Part shown: one piece after another, positions 22,861 to 35,700 of the stretch | Numbering within the stretch: position 1 is the first letter of the stretch | Layout of the letters: each line of letters starts with the position of its first letter | DNA from: Conidiobolus incongruus B7586 | Taxonomy: Eukaryota; Entomophthoromycota; Entomophthoromycetes; Entomophthorales; Conidiobolaceae | Assembly: GCA_000697335.1 (NCBI GenBank) | Contig: JNEM01013042.1 | Span: 1 to 42,439, forward strand | Direction: 5' to 3' | Length of the DNA: 42,439 nt | Translations under genes and position numbers: made by a program | Notes under the pieces: generated by a model | The model's database searches: none | Told to the model about the DNA's origin: nothing | Seen by the model: the letters and a program-made list of their open reading frames with translations, nothing else

Positions 22861-25200
22861 TAAAAATAATTTTCTTAAATATACTAGGAGAGAATCATAA
22901 TATAAATTTTCATTAGCTATATTTACCTTTCCGTTTTACTTTGAAATAAAGTACCCAAACTATTATTTTTTAAATTATATTAACCTATATCAAAGGAATA
23001 TCAGAGTTAAAATTCTAATATAAATATTATGCTGGTTTCTTTACTTAGGTGTATACGTAATATTTAAGATATTTTTTATTTTACTTTTATTACTTTGATT
23101 TGTAAAAAATTTAAAATGACCTGAATAAGATAAGTTCTATATCAAATTTGCAAGCTTTAAATAAACTAAACCAGTTTACAATTCTATTTATTGAAAGCTC
23201 CTTGTCATTGATTATCACTTGGAGATTTTTATAAATACATGATATATAATGTTTTATGTAATATAATATTTTAATATATGCTTTTGATTAATCTTATGTA
23301 AAATTTAAAATTTTGAGATTTTCTCTCACTTTGTTTTATGAAATTCACTTAAAACACATTATTATATATATATATATATATTAAATTTGATTAATGATTA
23401 AATTAATTATTATTATTATTGAAAATATTAATAAAATTACAGTGAAAGCATAATGGCTCATAAAATAGAATTTGATCTAAGTATTAGAAAAAAATGCTTG
23501 AACCACTGGATATATATTAACAAAGACAAAAACTGATTCAATACAAAATGAAAATATTTTAAAATGTATATCTAAAAGTATTATATGTAACCTTATATAT
23601 ATATATTATCATTATAATATCATATATTTATTGATTACCAAGATTAAATAATAAAATTTAGTAAGGATTATTATACATCTGCTTAATAACTGCCCCTTTC
23701 TTATTAAAGTTAATTGTATAAAAATTTAATATCTTTTATGCTATTCAAGCAAACAGGAATTTTAATATCATATAATAAATAAATGAAATTTCGAAGAAAT
23801 TGCCAAATAATTAAATTAGAATAAATTCATTATTAATAAATTTTTTGTTTGATTTTAAAATATTAAGAATAAAGATTTTTCAACTTGGAAAAAATATTTA
23901 TAGAAAATATATATATATTTCGTATAAACTAAAAATAAATGATTTTGTACAGTAATATGTAATAAAATATATAAAATTTCAGAAAATTAATTTAAAATTA
24001 TATTTAATAATTGAAAAAAAAGTTAATTAATAATTAAAAAAGAAATATAACTGTTAATTTCAAATATTCTTAATTCTGATTCATAATTATATGATTAGAT
24101 ACATATTTTTCTTATTCAAACATTAAAGTATATTTTATTTAATTAACTACTTAACTATTTTGAGTATATAGTTATTTCCAAAATAAATGATTGGATTTAA
24201 TAAGAAAAATCGAGTATTTGGTGAATTGAATAAATAAAATTGAAATTAATAGTGATAAATTAAAATCTTATCGGTAAATTTTTCCTTGTTAAATTAATTT
24301 ATCTTCAAAATAACCCCATATTCTGCAATTTTTTTCAATTAAGTTAATTTTTTATGATTAATAACTATTTATAAAATAAATAGAAAATTTTTTTATATTT
24401 CTTAAATACTCTATTTTTTCTAATAAAAATATTAATTACATTTACTATATCTCTTTAAATGAATAAAATTAAAATATTATAAAATTTCACTTTAAAAATA
24501 GCTTTATATTGATATCATTAATTTATCAACAAATGTATAAATAATTAGATATAGAATTTTTTTTCAACTTTTAGAAAAGTTTATATAAAATCTCAAATTA
24601 AAATAATATGATAATTAATGAAGATTAGTAATTAGATATTTATTTTATTTATTTAATAATACTAGACTATAATTTAAAAATTATCTTTTTAATATAAATA
24701 AATAATTAAATATATATATATATATAAACTTTGATTATATTATTTAAAATAGAATAATAAAATTTGTATATATTTTTAAAATAGTTCATATTTAAAGTCT
24801 ATTTTCAATCAAAATAACTATTATATATTATAAAATACTATATTTATTATTATTATTGAATTTTATTTCTTAAATAATTAATGATATTTATATTAAATTT
24901 TATTATTTCAAAATTTTTTAAATTTTGAATATTTGATTTTTTTTTCCTATATACAATAATAATAATAATGGTTTAAATTATATTGAGCTAATATCAAATA
25001 TAAATTTATAGCTATATTGATAATTATTAATAAAAGATAAATATTATTAAAACTACAAAAAAATTAACAAATTTAAATCAATCTATCAAAATATTATATC
25101 TCAAAATATATTGATTAATTAAAAATTATTGTTAGAAAAGTACTTATATTATATTATAGTAAATTATTTATTAATCCTGCTTTTTAGCATATTGGGACTA
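22861..25200. other. AT-rich intergenic, no gene seen
   Basis: About 2.3 kb of very AT-rich sequence with several short (AT)n runs (for example 23363-23381). There are no open frames beyond chance length and no RNA gene. Confidence 0.5.
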
Positions 25201-25249
25201 TATGTCTTAACACTTATTATTAAGATATTATAGCAGAATATTCAAAAAA

Positions 25250-25980
25250 AACCTTTATTTTATCTTTATCACTTTTAGGTTTTAAATAGTTGATTTTATT
25301 AAAAATATGGGGTTTGGTAAAAAACTAACAAAAAAAACAAAGATAGCAAAGAATATCCCTCAATTATATGCTAAGAAAGCTAGTTTAAAATAAAAATAAT
25401 ATTGGTTTAATTATCCAACTAGATTAAAAGGGTTTTTTCAAAATATAACAAAAAGTTAAATAATATCTAAATAATCTTTTCTAGGTCTATAATAATTTAT
25501 TATAAAACTAATTATATTAAAATATTATAATAATTAAATAATTGACTATATATAAAAATTTATAATTATTTTTTAAATATTAAATAAATTATTTTAATTA
25601 TAGAGATTAATGAATATAAATAACTATTAATTATGATTAAAGTCAGATTTAAAACTCATAGCTATATATCAATAAACTATTTAATAATCTATCAGTTAAT
25701 TTTTGATTGAAAAATAAGGATATTTTTAATTAATATTATTAAAACTACTATTATTTACTTAATAAGAATATCAATATATTAATATATTGGATATATTAAT
25801 GTTTTTAAAAATTATTATAATTAATAATTATCATATTCATCAATATAGAAATAATAAATTAAATTCATTTTATCAAAATAAAAACAAAATTAAAAATTTT
25901 AATAAAACTATATTATTTTATAAATTATTAAATCAAGAATTGAAAAATTCTTATAAAGAATCATATCAGATATATTTTTA
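25250..25980 (+). mobile_element. Possible Tc1-like transposase relic
   Basis: One coding-like stretch near 25300-25480 (GFGKKLTKKTKIAKNIPQLY, then AKKASLK.K.YWFNYPTRLKG) and a 64-codon open stretch at 25787-25978 suggest an old DDE transposase. In the latter, IINNYHIHQ sits where Tc1 elements have DNAPIH and LLNQELKN where they have DLNPIEN. Both matches are loose and the frames are broken. Chance is a real alternative in such A/T-rich DNA. Confidence 0.25.
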
Positions 25981-27770
25981 AGATTTAATTATATATAATA
26001 GTAGTGATATTATGTTATAAATTAATTAAATAATTAATGAAACAATTTTATCATCAGATATTTCATAAAATATTCATTTTGTTATTGGTAGAATTATAAT
26101 AGAATATAACAATACCAAGCTGATTAAAGTAATATTAGTTAAAATTTAGTTTTATTTAATAAATTATTGAGTAAAATATAAATTGATTGAATAATAAATA
26201 TAAGAAACAGGTAATCATATATAGTAATATATAGAAATTAGGATATAATGCATCTTATTATTTATCCAATTAACTAAGATTGAAGTAAAATATAATAAGA
26301 TTAAGTTCTTTAATATATATTCAAAACTGATATTACCCATAATATAATCCACTCCTTTTACCATGTATAAAAATGATGAAAATATAAAAAACACGAAAAT
26401 TCATCGAAGTATTAAATTAAATACTATTTTTCTATAGAAAAGATTTAAATTACAGTTAATGGCGTTCCATTTATATCTCTAATTCATAAGTTATAAATGT
26501 TTTTATTTTTTATCTCATATTAAAGATAAATATCTCAGTTATATGTATTATATTGAATATAAGATTAAAATCAAAGCTTGAGGACTATTGATCTTATTAA
26601 TTCTATTAATCCTGTTAACCATATTAATCTAAAGAACTTGGATAGATAAATTAAAATGTATTTTATTTAAATTTATCATAGACCTGTATTATCAATGAAT
26701 TTAATAGCCCATTATATAATATTGCAAGAATATAATATATTAATATTTATATACCAATATGGAATTGGAAAGTGAACAATATATGATTATTTTGAACACT
26801 GCCATTAAAATATTTTTCTAGCTCAAGATATAATTATGCTATTGAAATAAAAAAATATTAAGGATTTTTTAATATTTTGTCATTATTGATATTATTCTTT
26901 TAATTAGAGTATTTTTTAATGTTGATAAAAAAGTTTCGTTGTATACAATTTTTATTTTTTATCAGATTCAAAAACTGAATTTTTAAACATAAAAATATTT
27001 AATTTGAACAACTCAAAAGAAATTTTTACAAAATTTCATGAATTTTGGTACCATATTACATCTATAGATTAAATTAGGTCATCCGAAGCATCTTCAAACA
27101 ACCATCCAAATACTTAAAGGTTCATAGATATAATAAAACTGTGTTCTGAAATCTATACTAATAAACTTTTTCTATAACCTTATTTTTTATTCAATGCATT
27201 TTATATTTATTTGAAGTAGCTTCAACATTGAAATCAAATGAAATGTGCATAATTATCCATTAATATTCATTCATTTTTCAAAATATAACAAAAATTCAAA
27301 TTTTTATTATCATAAATGTGTATAGATGAAATTTCAAAACATGATATCTAATGAATATTATTTTAGATAAGATGAACATCGAACATATTATTTAATATTA
27401 TTTAAAAAAACTTTGCTCAAACTGTAAACCAAAATGAATATAAAATTTGAAGTAATATTCACAATATAGATATATTATATTTATGGATTTAATAAACAAT
27501 GTTATATGCTGCTTCGTATTATTAATAGAATAATACATGAATTTAATACTATTAAATGGAACAATATATGATTGCAGGAAAATTGCAATATTGTTACCTT
27601 TTTGATATGAATTATTTTAATTAAATATTCTTTTATATTTTTATGCATTGCAGAATTATTATTAACATTCACTTACTAATTATAAATTTTTAGGTCAATC
27701 GTTATATAAAAATTAATAATTTGAAATTTTTTAAACATATATTGGCAAATTTTCATTAGTTTATTCTATC

Positions 27771-27804
<34 letters not shown>

Positions 27805-29835
27805 AGGTAATAATTCAAATGTTTAATTTGGTTCATAGGTATTTATATTCCGTTACATTTGGTCACTCGAATTTATTCATTTCGATGGTACTTTTGAATT
27901 AATATAATTTTTGTGAAATAATGATATAAAGTTACTACTATGAAATATTATATAAATTGCCAAATAGAACTTTTAAACTCATAAAAACCCAATATATACA
28001 TTATTATGAATCATGGTCATATAATAATTTGTTGTTACATTTCAATCAAACTCATAATCATATAATTCAATACTTGCAATTAAAATTTTTTGAATATGCA
28101 TATTTCTAATGTAATTTGTAATATTGGCGTAAATAAAATGTTAATCCATAAATTTAAGTGAAAAATCTTAGTTTAATGTTATATCAATTTTAAAGAATTT
28201 ATATAACCAATATATTATTATGGATTTTGTTTCATATTAGGTTTATTTTGGGCTGATGGTAATTATATGCATGAGACTTAGAGAATATGGTTTGATTTTT
28301 CCATATTGATTGGAATCAATAGTAAAAGCTTTGATCTATTATAAGGTTAGTATTGATGAAAATTTATATTTTAATATAAAATCGATCATTTTCAAAGTAT
28401 TTAAAATATAAAATATGGTGTAAAATAAAATAGTTTAAACCTTACTAGTTATCCTCCAAATAGAAATTGCTTATGAAATTCATATATCTGAAAAAATTAA
28501 TCCATCTCCGTCAAGTCAAATTTAAAATCCTCCCAAAATCAGAATTTTTCACAAATTAGATTTTAGTTAATATAGTTACAAAATTTAATTCTTTAACCAC
28601 TTGTTTAGGGGGGAGAGTTTAACAGTATAAAACCCTCTATATATTAGATTTTTTCGCTGTGATTGGTTAATTTTATCATAACAGTGTAATATTCGAGTAC
28701 GTTAAAGTTAACTCGGATATTATTAAAAATAGGTGCCCAAAGCAACTTAAGCTTTGTTAGTTCATGGGCTACTATTGGCAATGCCATAACTGTCTATTTA
28801 CGATTAGTTCTGTATTAATTCGTTTTGTATTTGATGATGAAATTGGCAACTTCCTTTACATCGGGTATTATATCTATTAATATAATACATACATGCATGC
28901 ATATAGTGGATAATTTGAAATATCTCTATGCTATCTTGAAATGTAATTCATCGCATTCGCGATCAAATGATAAAAAGAAATGATTTCATAATATCATCTT
29001 ACATACCTATTTCTGAAAATTTAACTCTTTATCAATTTAATATTTTGTCTTTTAATATAATATATATTAAATGATACACAATTTTTCTTTTATAATAAAG
29101 GGTTTACATATTAGAAAATTTAAAATTTCACTTCAAATTTTAAAAGACAAAAATTGATCAAATTGAAAATTATTTTTATAAGGCTTGTTAATTACACAGA
29201 AGGCATTGATTAACAGTGTGTAACGTAACATATTAAAGCAAGTTGACAATTTTCCGAAACTTCAACCGTACGAAGAGAAGGTTTCAAGCTGATAAAGTAG
29301 AAGAAAATTCTGAATCACTCTGAAGATCAACGGAAACAATTGCTTAGGTGGGAGTTTTCAGAGAGATGAACCAGATGGATTCATTTATCTAGCTTCAAGG
29401 TTCAAAAGGGATCATAGTAGGTAGTAGATTTCACCTATGTATTCATGCAAACTGCAAATGTGGTGAACCGATTAGGACCTGGGTTGAATCTCCGATAGCT
29501 CTAAACATTTTCATCCCTTCAGTTTATTATTAACAAACGTCAAAAAACTATAATCTGAGTTTATTTTTCTCTTCTCGGAAAATCAATACAAAAAAGTGAG
29601 GTAATTTAAACTTTATGCAATGCATTGATTCCTAAATTTAGTAACTAAAAATCACTAATCAAGTTAATTTTATTTGTTAAAAATTTGATCAAAATTAAAT
29701 TTCAAAGAGGATTGTGGTCAATTGAGATGAGATGGGTAGAGGAATTCATTAATTAAAGCAATCCACCGCCTTAACTGATTTGGTAGTTCTTCTCGTTTCA
29801 TATTAATTGGTCGATTTTTAGATCGGTATTTAAGG
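25981..29835. other. Long AT-rich stretch; weak relics near the 3' end
   Basis: No supportable gene. At 26588-26627 four imperfect 9-bp units ending ATTAA/GTTAA sit in tandem. From about 28570 on, G+C and complexity rise: near 28760-28815 a frame reads SSWATIGNAITVYLRLVLY, which looks like helix 1 of a receptor (GN motif). It stops at once and has no partner downstream. 29200-29560 is also more complex but has no long frame and no tRNA-like fold. Confidence 0.4.
27771..27803. repeat. (TAT)n microsatellite
   Basis: Eleven uninterrupted TAT units. Confidence 0.95.
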
Positions 29836-29916
29836 ATGCTGATAATCTTTATTTTTGTAACAATTGTTTTTTCTTTTTATTATTTTTATGACTGCTGGCC
29901 AAATGTTGTCGCCTAA
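29836..29916 (+). promoter_or_regulatory. Upstream ORF overlapping the 7TM gene start
   Basis: ATG at 29836 opens a 26-codon frame (MLIIFIFVTIVFSFYYFYDC...) that ends with TAA at 29914-29916. It is out of frame with the main gene and overlaps its ATG at 29888. If the mRNA starts upstream of 29836, this ORF would be met first and could lower translation of the main protein. No TATA is seen to place the transcript start, so its presence in the mRNA is unproven. Confidence 0.4.
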
Positions 29917-30844
29917 CGGCCATTGCTTATGGCTGAGTAATATACATGGATGCATTGAGTCTGCAATCTTGCAAACGTTGGTCCATATTCAGCTCTACTT
30001 AATGATATTGTTAACAATTATTGGTGTAGTGATTCTCATTTTAAATTATGTTTATTTTGGTCAGAAATTGTTAAATAAAACTGATAAGGGCTACCAGCCT
30101 AACTCTATCCAATGTATACTCACATTTTGGACTCCTGTTGCAGCACTTATGGCTGTGCACAAGTTCCTAGCGCTGTACGATTTTGCTCCTTCTTACACTG
30201 TTAGAATGGCTATTGAGAGCGTTACTTGGTGGCTATTGTCAATAGGAGCTACTTGGTATGCGTTGGGCGTGGTGCTCACAATTCCTGTCACTTTTTCTTA
30301 CAAATACTATCAAATCTACCCCAAAGAAATTCCAACAACCACGCTTTTGTACTTACCCTCGCCTAGAGCATCCAGAATTATTTTGTTCTTTACATTTTTT
30401 GAAATGTTCGTCATGTGTGTTCCATCATCCATCGTTGCTGGATATTTCTTGGATCAAGGTGATCTTCCAACAGCACAAGCTCTAATTATTGTTAACCATG
30501 TATTTGGTAGCTTGATGTTCTTGATCACCTCAATGTTAGGTTCCTACTATGGTTATAAAATCCATCTAATCAGGAAATATTATAAGAATCCCTCTCCCAA
30601 AGTCTCTCGCGGTTTCCGTCGCCTTCGCAATAGTTTTATCATAATTGCTTTGTATGCTGGCCTCTCATCACCAATGTGGCTACTAGTCATTACCAACTAT
30701 ACTCTTGAATATAACAGCAACCCCTATCTCTATTGGTTCCTAGTCGCTTGGTTCCGCGGTGGCTTAACTTTGACGATGTATGGTATTTACATTACATTAT
30801 TATTTAACTTGATTCAAAAACTTCGCAACCTCAATCAATTATAA
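29888..30844 (+). CDS. Seven-helix membrane protein, receptor-like, family unassigned
   Basis: Single exon, 318 residues from ATG 29888 (MTAGQMLSPNG...). The frame stays open a further eight hydrophobic codons upstream but with no ATG. Seven hydrophobic helices lie at about residues 32-58, 73-97, 105-135, 161-187, 197-221, 247-269 and 281-308. The N-terminal tail has two Cys (13 and 22), the loop after helix 5 is basic (HLIRKYYKN...RGFRRLRNS), and the C-terminal tail is short. This layout fits a plasma-membrane G-protein-coupled receptor with a basic third inner loop. However, the E/DRY and NPxxY motifs of family A are absent and it does not resemble the receptor at 4389. Codon use and G+C are those of a live gene, no stop interrupts it, and AATAAA follows 72 bp after the stop. 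A transporter or other seven-helix family is possible. I do not recognise the family. Confidence 0.8.
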   Translation: MTAGQMLSPNGHCLWLSNIHGCIESAILQTLVHIQLYLMILLTIIGVVILILNYVYFGQKLLNKTDKGYQPNSIQCILTFWTPVAALMAVHKFLALYDFAPSYTVRMAIESVTWWLLSIGATWYALGVVLTIPVTFSYKYYQIYPKEIPTTTLLYLPSPRASRIILFFTFFEMFVMCVPSSIVAGYFLDQGDLPTAQALIIVNHVFGSLMFLITSMLGSYYGYKIHLIRKYYKNPSPKVSRGFRRLRNSFIIIALYAGLSSPMWLLVITNYTLEYNSNPYLYWFLVAWFRGGLTLTMYGIYITLLFNLIQKLRNLNQL

Positions 30845-30915
30845 AATCAGTTTATTTAAACCTATGCTACCATACACCATATCGTTGAATACTATCTATT
30901 TAAAAAAATAATGTA

Positions 30916-30921
30916 AATAAA
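30916..30921 (+). promoter_or_regulatory. Poly(A) signal of the 7TM gene
   Basis: AATAAA 72 bp after the stop codon, in a context (GTAAATAAATATTTTATT) consistent with a fungal 3' end. Confidence 0.35.
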
Positions 30922-31490
30922 TATTTTATTAACTTAATAATAGAGTAATATTGGCTAAGTATGTTTTAATTATGACTATTATTTTTATATTTTTTAATTC
31001 ATAAAAATTAAGGTGGTCAGGTTTATATTTAATACATCTTAGATAAAAGTTTAAAATTTGATAATTTTCTCAATTTTTTTTACAAATTCACAATATTACT
31101 TTCAAAGATATAACTCAAGAAATAGTGAGTACTGTAACTCTGACATTATATCTTTTAGAAAGAATCTAATCAACCCCCAGCAACTAAGAATTCAATACAA
31201 TAAAGCTTAATAATATCATCACTTTTAACTCACCAATTCTTAATAACACAAATTAATTTCTCAAACTGAATTTTTAGCTACAGAAATCATAAATATCTTT
31301 CAACAATTGGCCTCTAACAAATAAACAAAATACCATCTTAAGAATTCCCAAAGCTCGAATTTATTCTCATTTTTTTCAGTAATTTGACAGAGTTGATATT
31401 ATTTATATTTATTATCTGAAACTTGTATTATTCAAATGAAATTTTAATAACTGAATTTGCTTGATTTTCTGATACATTTCTTAATATTCT

Positions 31491-31529
<39 letters not shown>

Positions 31530-31530
31530 A
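31491..31530. repeat. (TAA)n/(TTA)n palindrome
   Basis: About 20 bp of TAA units followed directly by about 20 bp of TTA units, making a near-perfect inverted repeat centred on AATATT that could form a hairpin. Confidence 0.9.
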
Positions 31531-31855
31531 ATTTGAAGTAAGGAAATTGAGTTAGTTTTTAAGATTATTTTTTTTATTTTGTTCATTATGGTAAAATATA
31601 TTTTGAATAATTTACTAATTTAACTTAAATCTCAATTCATAAATCAAATTTTTTATTACTTTATAACTTCATAATACTTTTTTTGGATCAAGAGAACAGT
31701 AAGCTTTTTGTTTATTATCTTTTTAATTTATTGAAAGTTTAATATTTGGGATTATTAAATTTGGATATTAATAATGTTTAAAATTTACAAACAATAAAAT
31801 CAATTAGAATAACTGCTGAAAAATATTAATTTCATATTAAATTAATAGAGGTAAT

Positions 31856-31917
31856 ATATTATATTATATTATATTATATTATATTATATTATATTATATT
31901 ATATTATATTATATTAT
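31856..31917. repeat. (ATATT)n pentanucleotide array
   Basis: Twelve perfect ATATT units plus a partial unit. Perfect identity points to recent slippage. Confidence 0.95.
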
Positions 31918-32694
31918 GTAGATTAAAATAAAGAGTTCAAAAATTTTTTTAAATAAAATCGAATATAATAATTTAGATTAATATCATTTAAATTGATTTA
32001 TCAAAGTATTTAATCATCAATTTTTAAACTTTGAAAAATTTAAAATATTTAATATTATTAAAATAAAAATAAAATCAATTTTAAATAGTTAAAAAAGATT
32101 GAATAGTATTAAAATTAACACTAGATAAAGGAATTGTACAAGTATCATATTATCAGAAAAAATGTAAATATATATACATATATTTATAAGAAATATACAA
32201 TGAGTAAAAAAGTCATTATAACTTGATTTATTGAAGAATATCAAAAACAAGTATAAAATTTAAATAAATATAAATAAACAAGATATAATATTAATAATAT
32301 TTAAACATAAAAGAACAAGAAAATGAAAAATGAAAGTAATTATTCCAAATATTACTTTTGACCAGTTATAAAAGATTTTTGTCACAGATCTTACTGGCAT
32401 TACCACTGAAATCATGATCTACTGGGAGTCGTCACCAATCCATAACCCGCGCAACTAGAACTGTACTGTTATTGATAAGTAGATTACTATAAACAGAAAT
32501 ATGTTAGGAACAAATATATGGTTTATTGTAGATATTAGACACAATAACAAGCCAAAGCTGAGTTATTGTACCAAAGATGGTATTTATACAATAATACCAG
32601 TATTGAAATAGAGTGATGTACACATGTTAAGATTCTATTAATAGAATATCATGAGATTCAAGAAACACCATCAGATCAGTCACAGCTTTAACAA

Positions 32695-32765
32695 GCAATG
32701 GTGGTTTAGTGGTATAATTACCGCCTGCCACGCGGTAGACCGGGGTTCGATTCCCCGCCATTGCA
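32695..32765 (+). tRNA. trnG-GCC: tRNA-Gly(GCC)
   Basis: The gene is 71 nt. The acceptor stem GCAATGG/CCATTGC pairs fully, with discriminator A at 32765. The D arm has GTTTAGTGGTATAATT (A box). The anticodon stem ACCGC/GCGGT closes the loop CTGCCAC, with anticodon GCC at 32727-32729. The T arm GGGGTTCGATTCCCC is the B box. There is no intron and no encoded CCA. It decodes GGC and GGT glycine codons. A T6 run 15 bp downstream fits RNA polymerase III termination. It matches eukaryotic tRNA-Gly(GCC) throughout. Confidence 0.98.
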
Positions 32766-32779
32766 TTTAATATTATTAA

Positions 32780-32785
32780 TTTTTT
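32780..32785 (+). terminator. RNA polymerase III T-run terminator
   Basis: Six T residues starting 15 bp after the tRNA end; four or more usually suffice for pol III. Confidence 0.7.
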
Positions 32786-35700
32786 AATAAAATAGTTTAA
32801 AGTAATATATAGTTTATTTCACTTCAATATATCAAATTTATTTATATCTATCTCACATTAACTAATTATAATTATTGATAATTTTTACCATTAAATTATT
32901 AACTTTTTGTTCCAAATTTCAAATTAAAATCAATATTATCAAATAATTTATATTCATATTTAGCTATATTAAAACATTAACAGCAGAATTTTTTAAATAT
33001 ATTTATTTCTATAGTTTTTTTCAAGTATTATCAATATAATGATATTGAATATATTTGAAAATACTTTCAATTCAAATTTTTATTTAATTACATTAATAAT
33101 TTCAAATAATAAATGATAATTGAGTCTTAATTGACTTTATAAATATTAATATTTTATATATTTATAAAACACCTTAATTATTGAACTTCATGATATTGAA
33201 TATATAACTTTTATCTTAAACAGATTTATTTACTATTTCATATATAATTACTATTGAGTTCAATAATAAATTATTCATTATTTAAATTCAATTTGCAAAA
33301 ATCAAATCAAATCAAATATCACTGGATCTGTAATTCAACCAAGTAAATTTAAAATTTATCAAATATTCAAAATTAAATAGTTAAAATAATATATCTGTAT
33401 AAATGGTGATTTATTCTATTTACTTTCTGGTATTGAATGTTATCAAATATATTCAAATCAAAAACTTTTAAGATTAATATTTCAAATATTTTTCAATTTT
33501 TTGTATGTGTTATATTTGAAAACTTCAGTTCATCTCAATTCCATAAATTCAGACATTGTATCTTTTTAAATTGATTATTATTAAACTCAGGTTTAATTAT
33601 TTACATCATATCTTTAATTTATAACCTTCTTTCTTGATAGAATATCATTATTGTATAACCATTAAGTTAATTTATAAAATTTTATTGACCAGATTTAATG
33701 ACATTATTCCTAGGACTCTACCTTGCAATAAAACTAATCAAATATTGATATTAATATTTTACTTTATATTAATTTTAATTAAATCAACTATACAATTTAT
33801 TGTACTATTTATTTATTTCAAAATATATTGATTAGTTAGCTAGTTTTTATATTTTTGATCAGTAACAATATTTTAATATAAATTGATAATTATATCATAA
33901 ATTATAAATACGATTTAATAACTTTTGAGTATTAATTAGAGTTTTGTCAACTAAATATAAACTCTTAATAAACAATACACACATTCAAGGTTGTTAGTAA
34001 ATAAAACTAGAATTTTAACGATATATTTATCAGGTCAAAATATACATATATGTTAGCTTTTAGTGAAGAAACTGCAATTATTTTATATTTGATAATTTTA
34101 ATTTTATTTAGAGTTTGAATATTTATCAAAAATCCAATTGGTCATTTTATTTGTAGTGAAATATCGATTCAAATATATACAATTTGTTTAATATTTCAAA
34201 CTATATTTCAACTATTATATTCGATATTTGCATTACTTAAAAGAGATCGATTCTTTATTCTGAATATTTATGAATAACTTTGCTAATACCCATTTAAAAA
34301 CTATTTATTTTATCAAGTTCATATTGGAGAATAATTCAAAGCAATCATACTGACAATTGAACAATTGTTTAAAACAATCCATACAATGCATGTTATATAT
34401 TATATATTAATTTCTTAATATACCAACTCTGTTAATAAAACTATTTTAGAATAAACATTTAAACCATTAGAAATAATAGATAATTCATTCCAGAATATAA
34501 AAAAATCAATTAATTACTATGAAAAATTATAATATCAAACAAACTTAAAATTTGTTATATTACAATGAATTCAGTAAATTAATAGTTCAACATAAATTAT
34601 TACTATGAATGGCTGTTAATAGGTATTATCAAATTAAAAAAGTATTAAAAAGTGTGAGAACAATTATATATTCAAAAAATAATTTAAAATTAATTAAGTG
34701 AATAATTATCGAAGTCAATTTAATATTAAGAACTGAGAAATAGTTCTGATTTTACTGTTTTAATACTAATTTTTGATTACTTTTAATGTTATTTGAAATT
34801 TAAATACTGAGAAAAAAACAAATATCTTGATTAATTATGATGTATTATTGAATATCGAAATATTATAAATATAATAAAATATTAGTATTTTGTGATCTAA
34901 AATGGTATTATTTTATTATATTATAATAACTATGTATATTTCAATAGCATTATATTGTGTTTCATATAATTTTGCAATATGAATATTATTTTGAATTAAT
35001 TCGTCGCAATACTTTTTGATCAAAATTCAAATCCACAATTTTTCATAAAATTATAATTAAACCAGATTCATTAAAATATAATATAATTAATGGATTTTAA
35101 TTGGTTCATAAATAAATTAATTATTAAAAGATACTTGAAGTATATAAAGACACCAGATTAGGGATTTACAACTCTTATTTTTGTTTTCAATCACATGAAT
35201 TATATGGATTGTTTTAATCAATATATCTAATAATCTTAACAATCTATTATTTAATATAACGTGATTACTTGTAATATTAAAGTTTGTACTTATGATTTTA
35301 TTGAGTTTATTGATAGTCTTAATAGATACTAATTTTTGATCTGGATTAGATTTGATTTATTTGAATTGTTTTTGAATTTAATCTGAAATTATCTTTTTAT
35401 TTGAGAATTGAAAAATAATGGCACACTCCTATTTCTCCAATAAGAGTTTAAAATTATATTTTCTTATTCATACTGATTGGATTGTTTTTTTAGAAAATCA
35501 AATCAGGATATTAATAATGATTGAACTCCCATTTCTGGAAATGGAATGAGAAATACTGAATGAACCCATTGACCAATTAGATTGAATTATACAAAATAAT
35601 CCATGATGCTCATTGGACTAACTACCAATAAAATTTTTCCACAAACATAGTAAGTGTGATCTTTTTGTCGATTGACTTAGTTTATAAAGCATTGATTGGT

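Larger units (their letters stand above)
30922..32694. other. AT-rich intergenic with microsatellites
   Basis: No gene seen. It contains an (AAT)/(ATT) palindrome and an ATATT pentanucleotide array (listed separately). A slightly GC-richer patch lies at about 32385-32465 (GGGAGTCGTCACC...CCCGCGCAACTAG), with no open frame and no fold I recognise. Confidence 0.5.

Noticed and set aside
26588-26627. Four 9-bp units reading LIN-SIN-PVN-HIN as a repeat protein
   Set aside because: The frame is only about 24 codons between stops; most likely chance repetition of ATTAA words.
28887-28905. TGCATGCA-type palindrome as a binding site
   Set aside because: A single short palindrome in low-complexity DNA, with no gene start close by.
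29460-29510. GGGTTGAATCTCCG resembling a tRNA T-arm
   Set aside because: The flanking bases do not pair as a T stem, and there is no matching acceptor stem or D arm.
29864-29887. Upstream extension of the seven-helix gene by eight codons
   Set aside because: The first codon of that extension is TTG and a TAA precedes it by one codon; ATG 29888 is the better start.
33634-33831. 65-codon Ile/Leu-rich frame
   Set aside because: Begins without ATG and its composition is what AT-rich DNA gives by chance; no motif seen.
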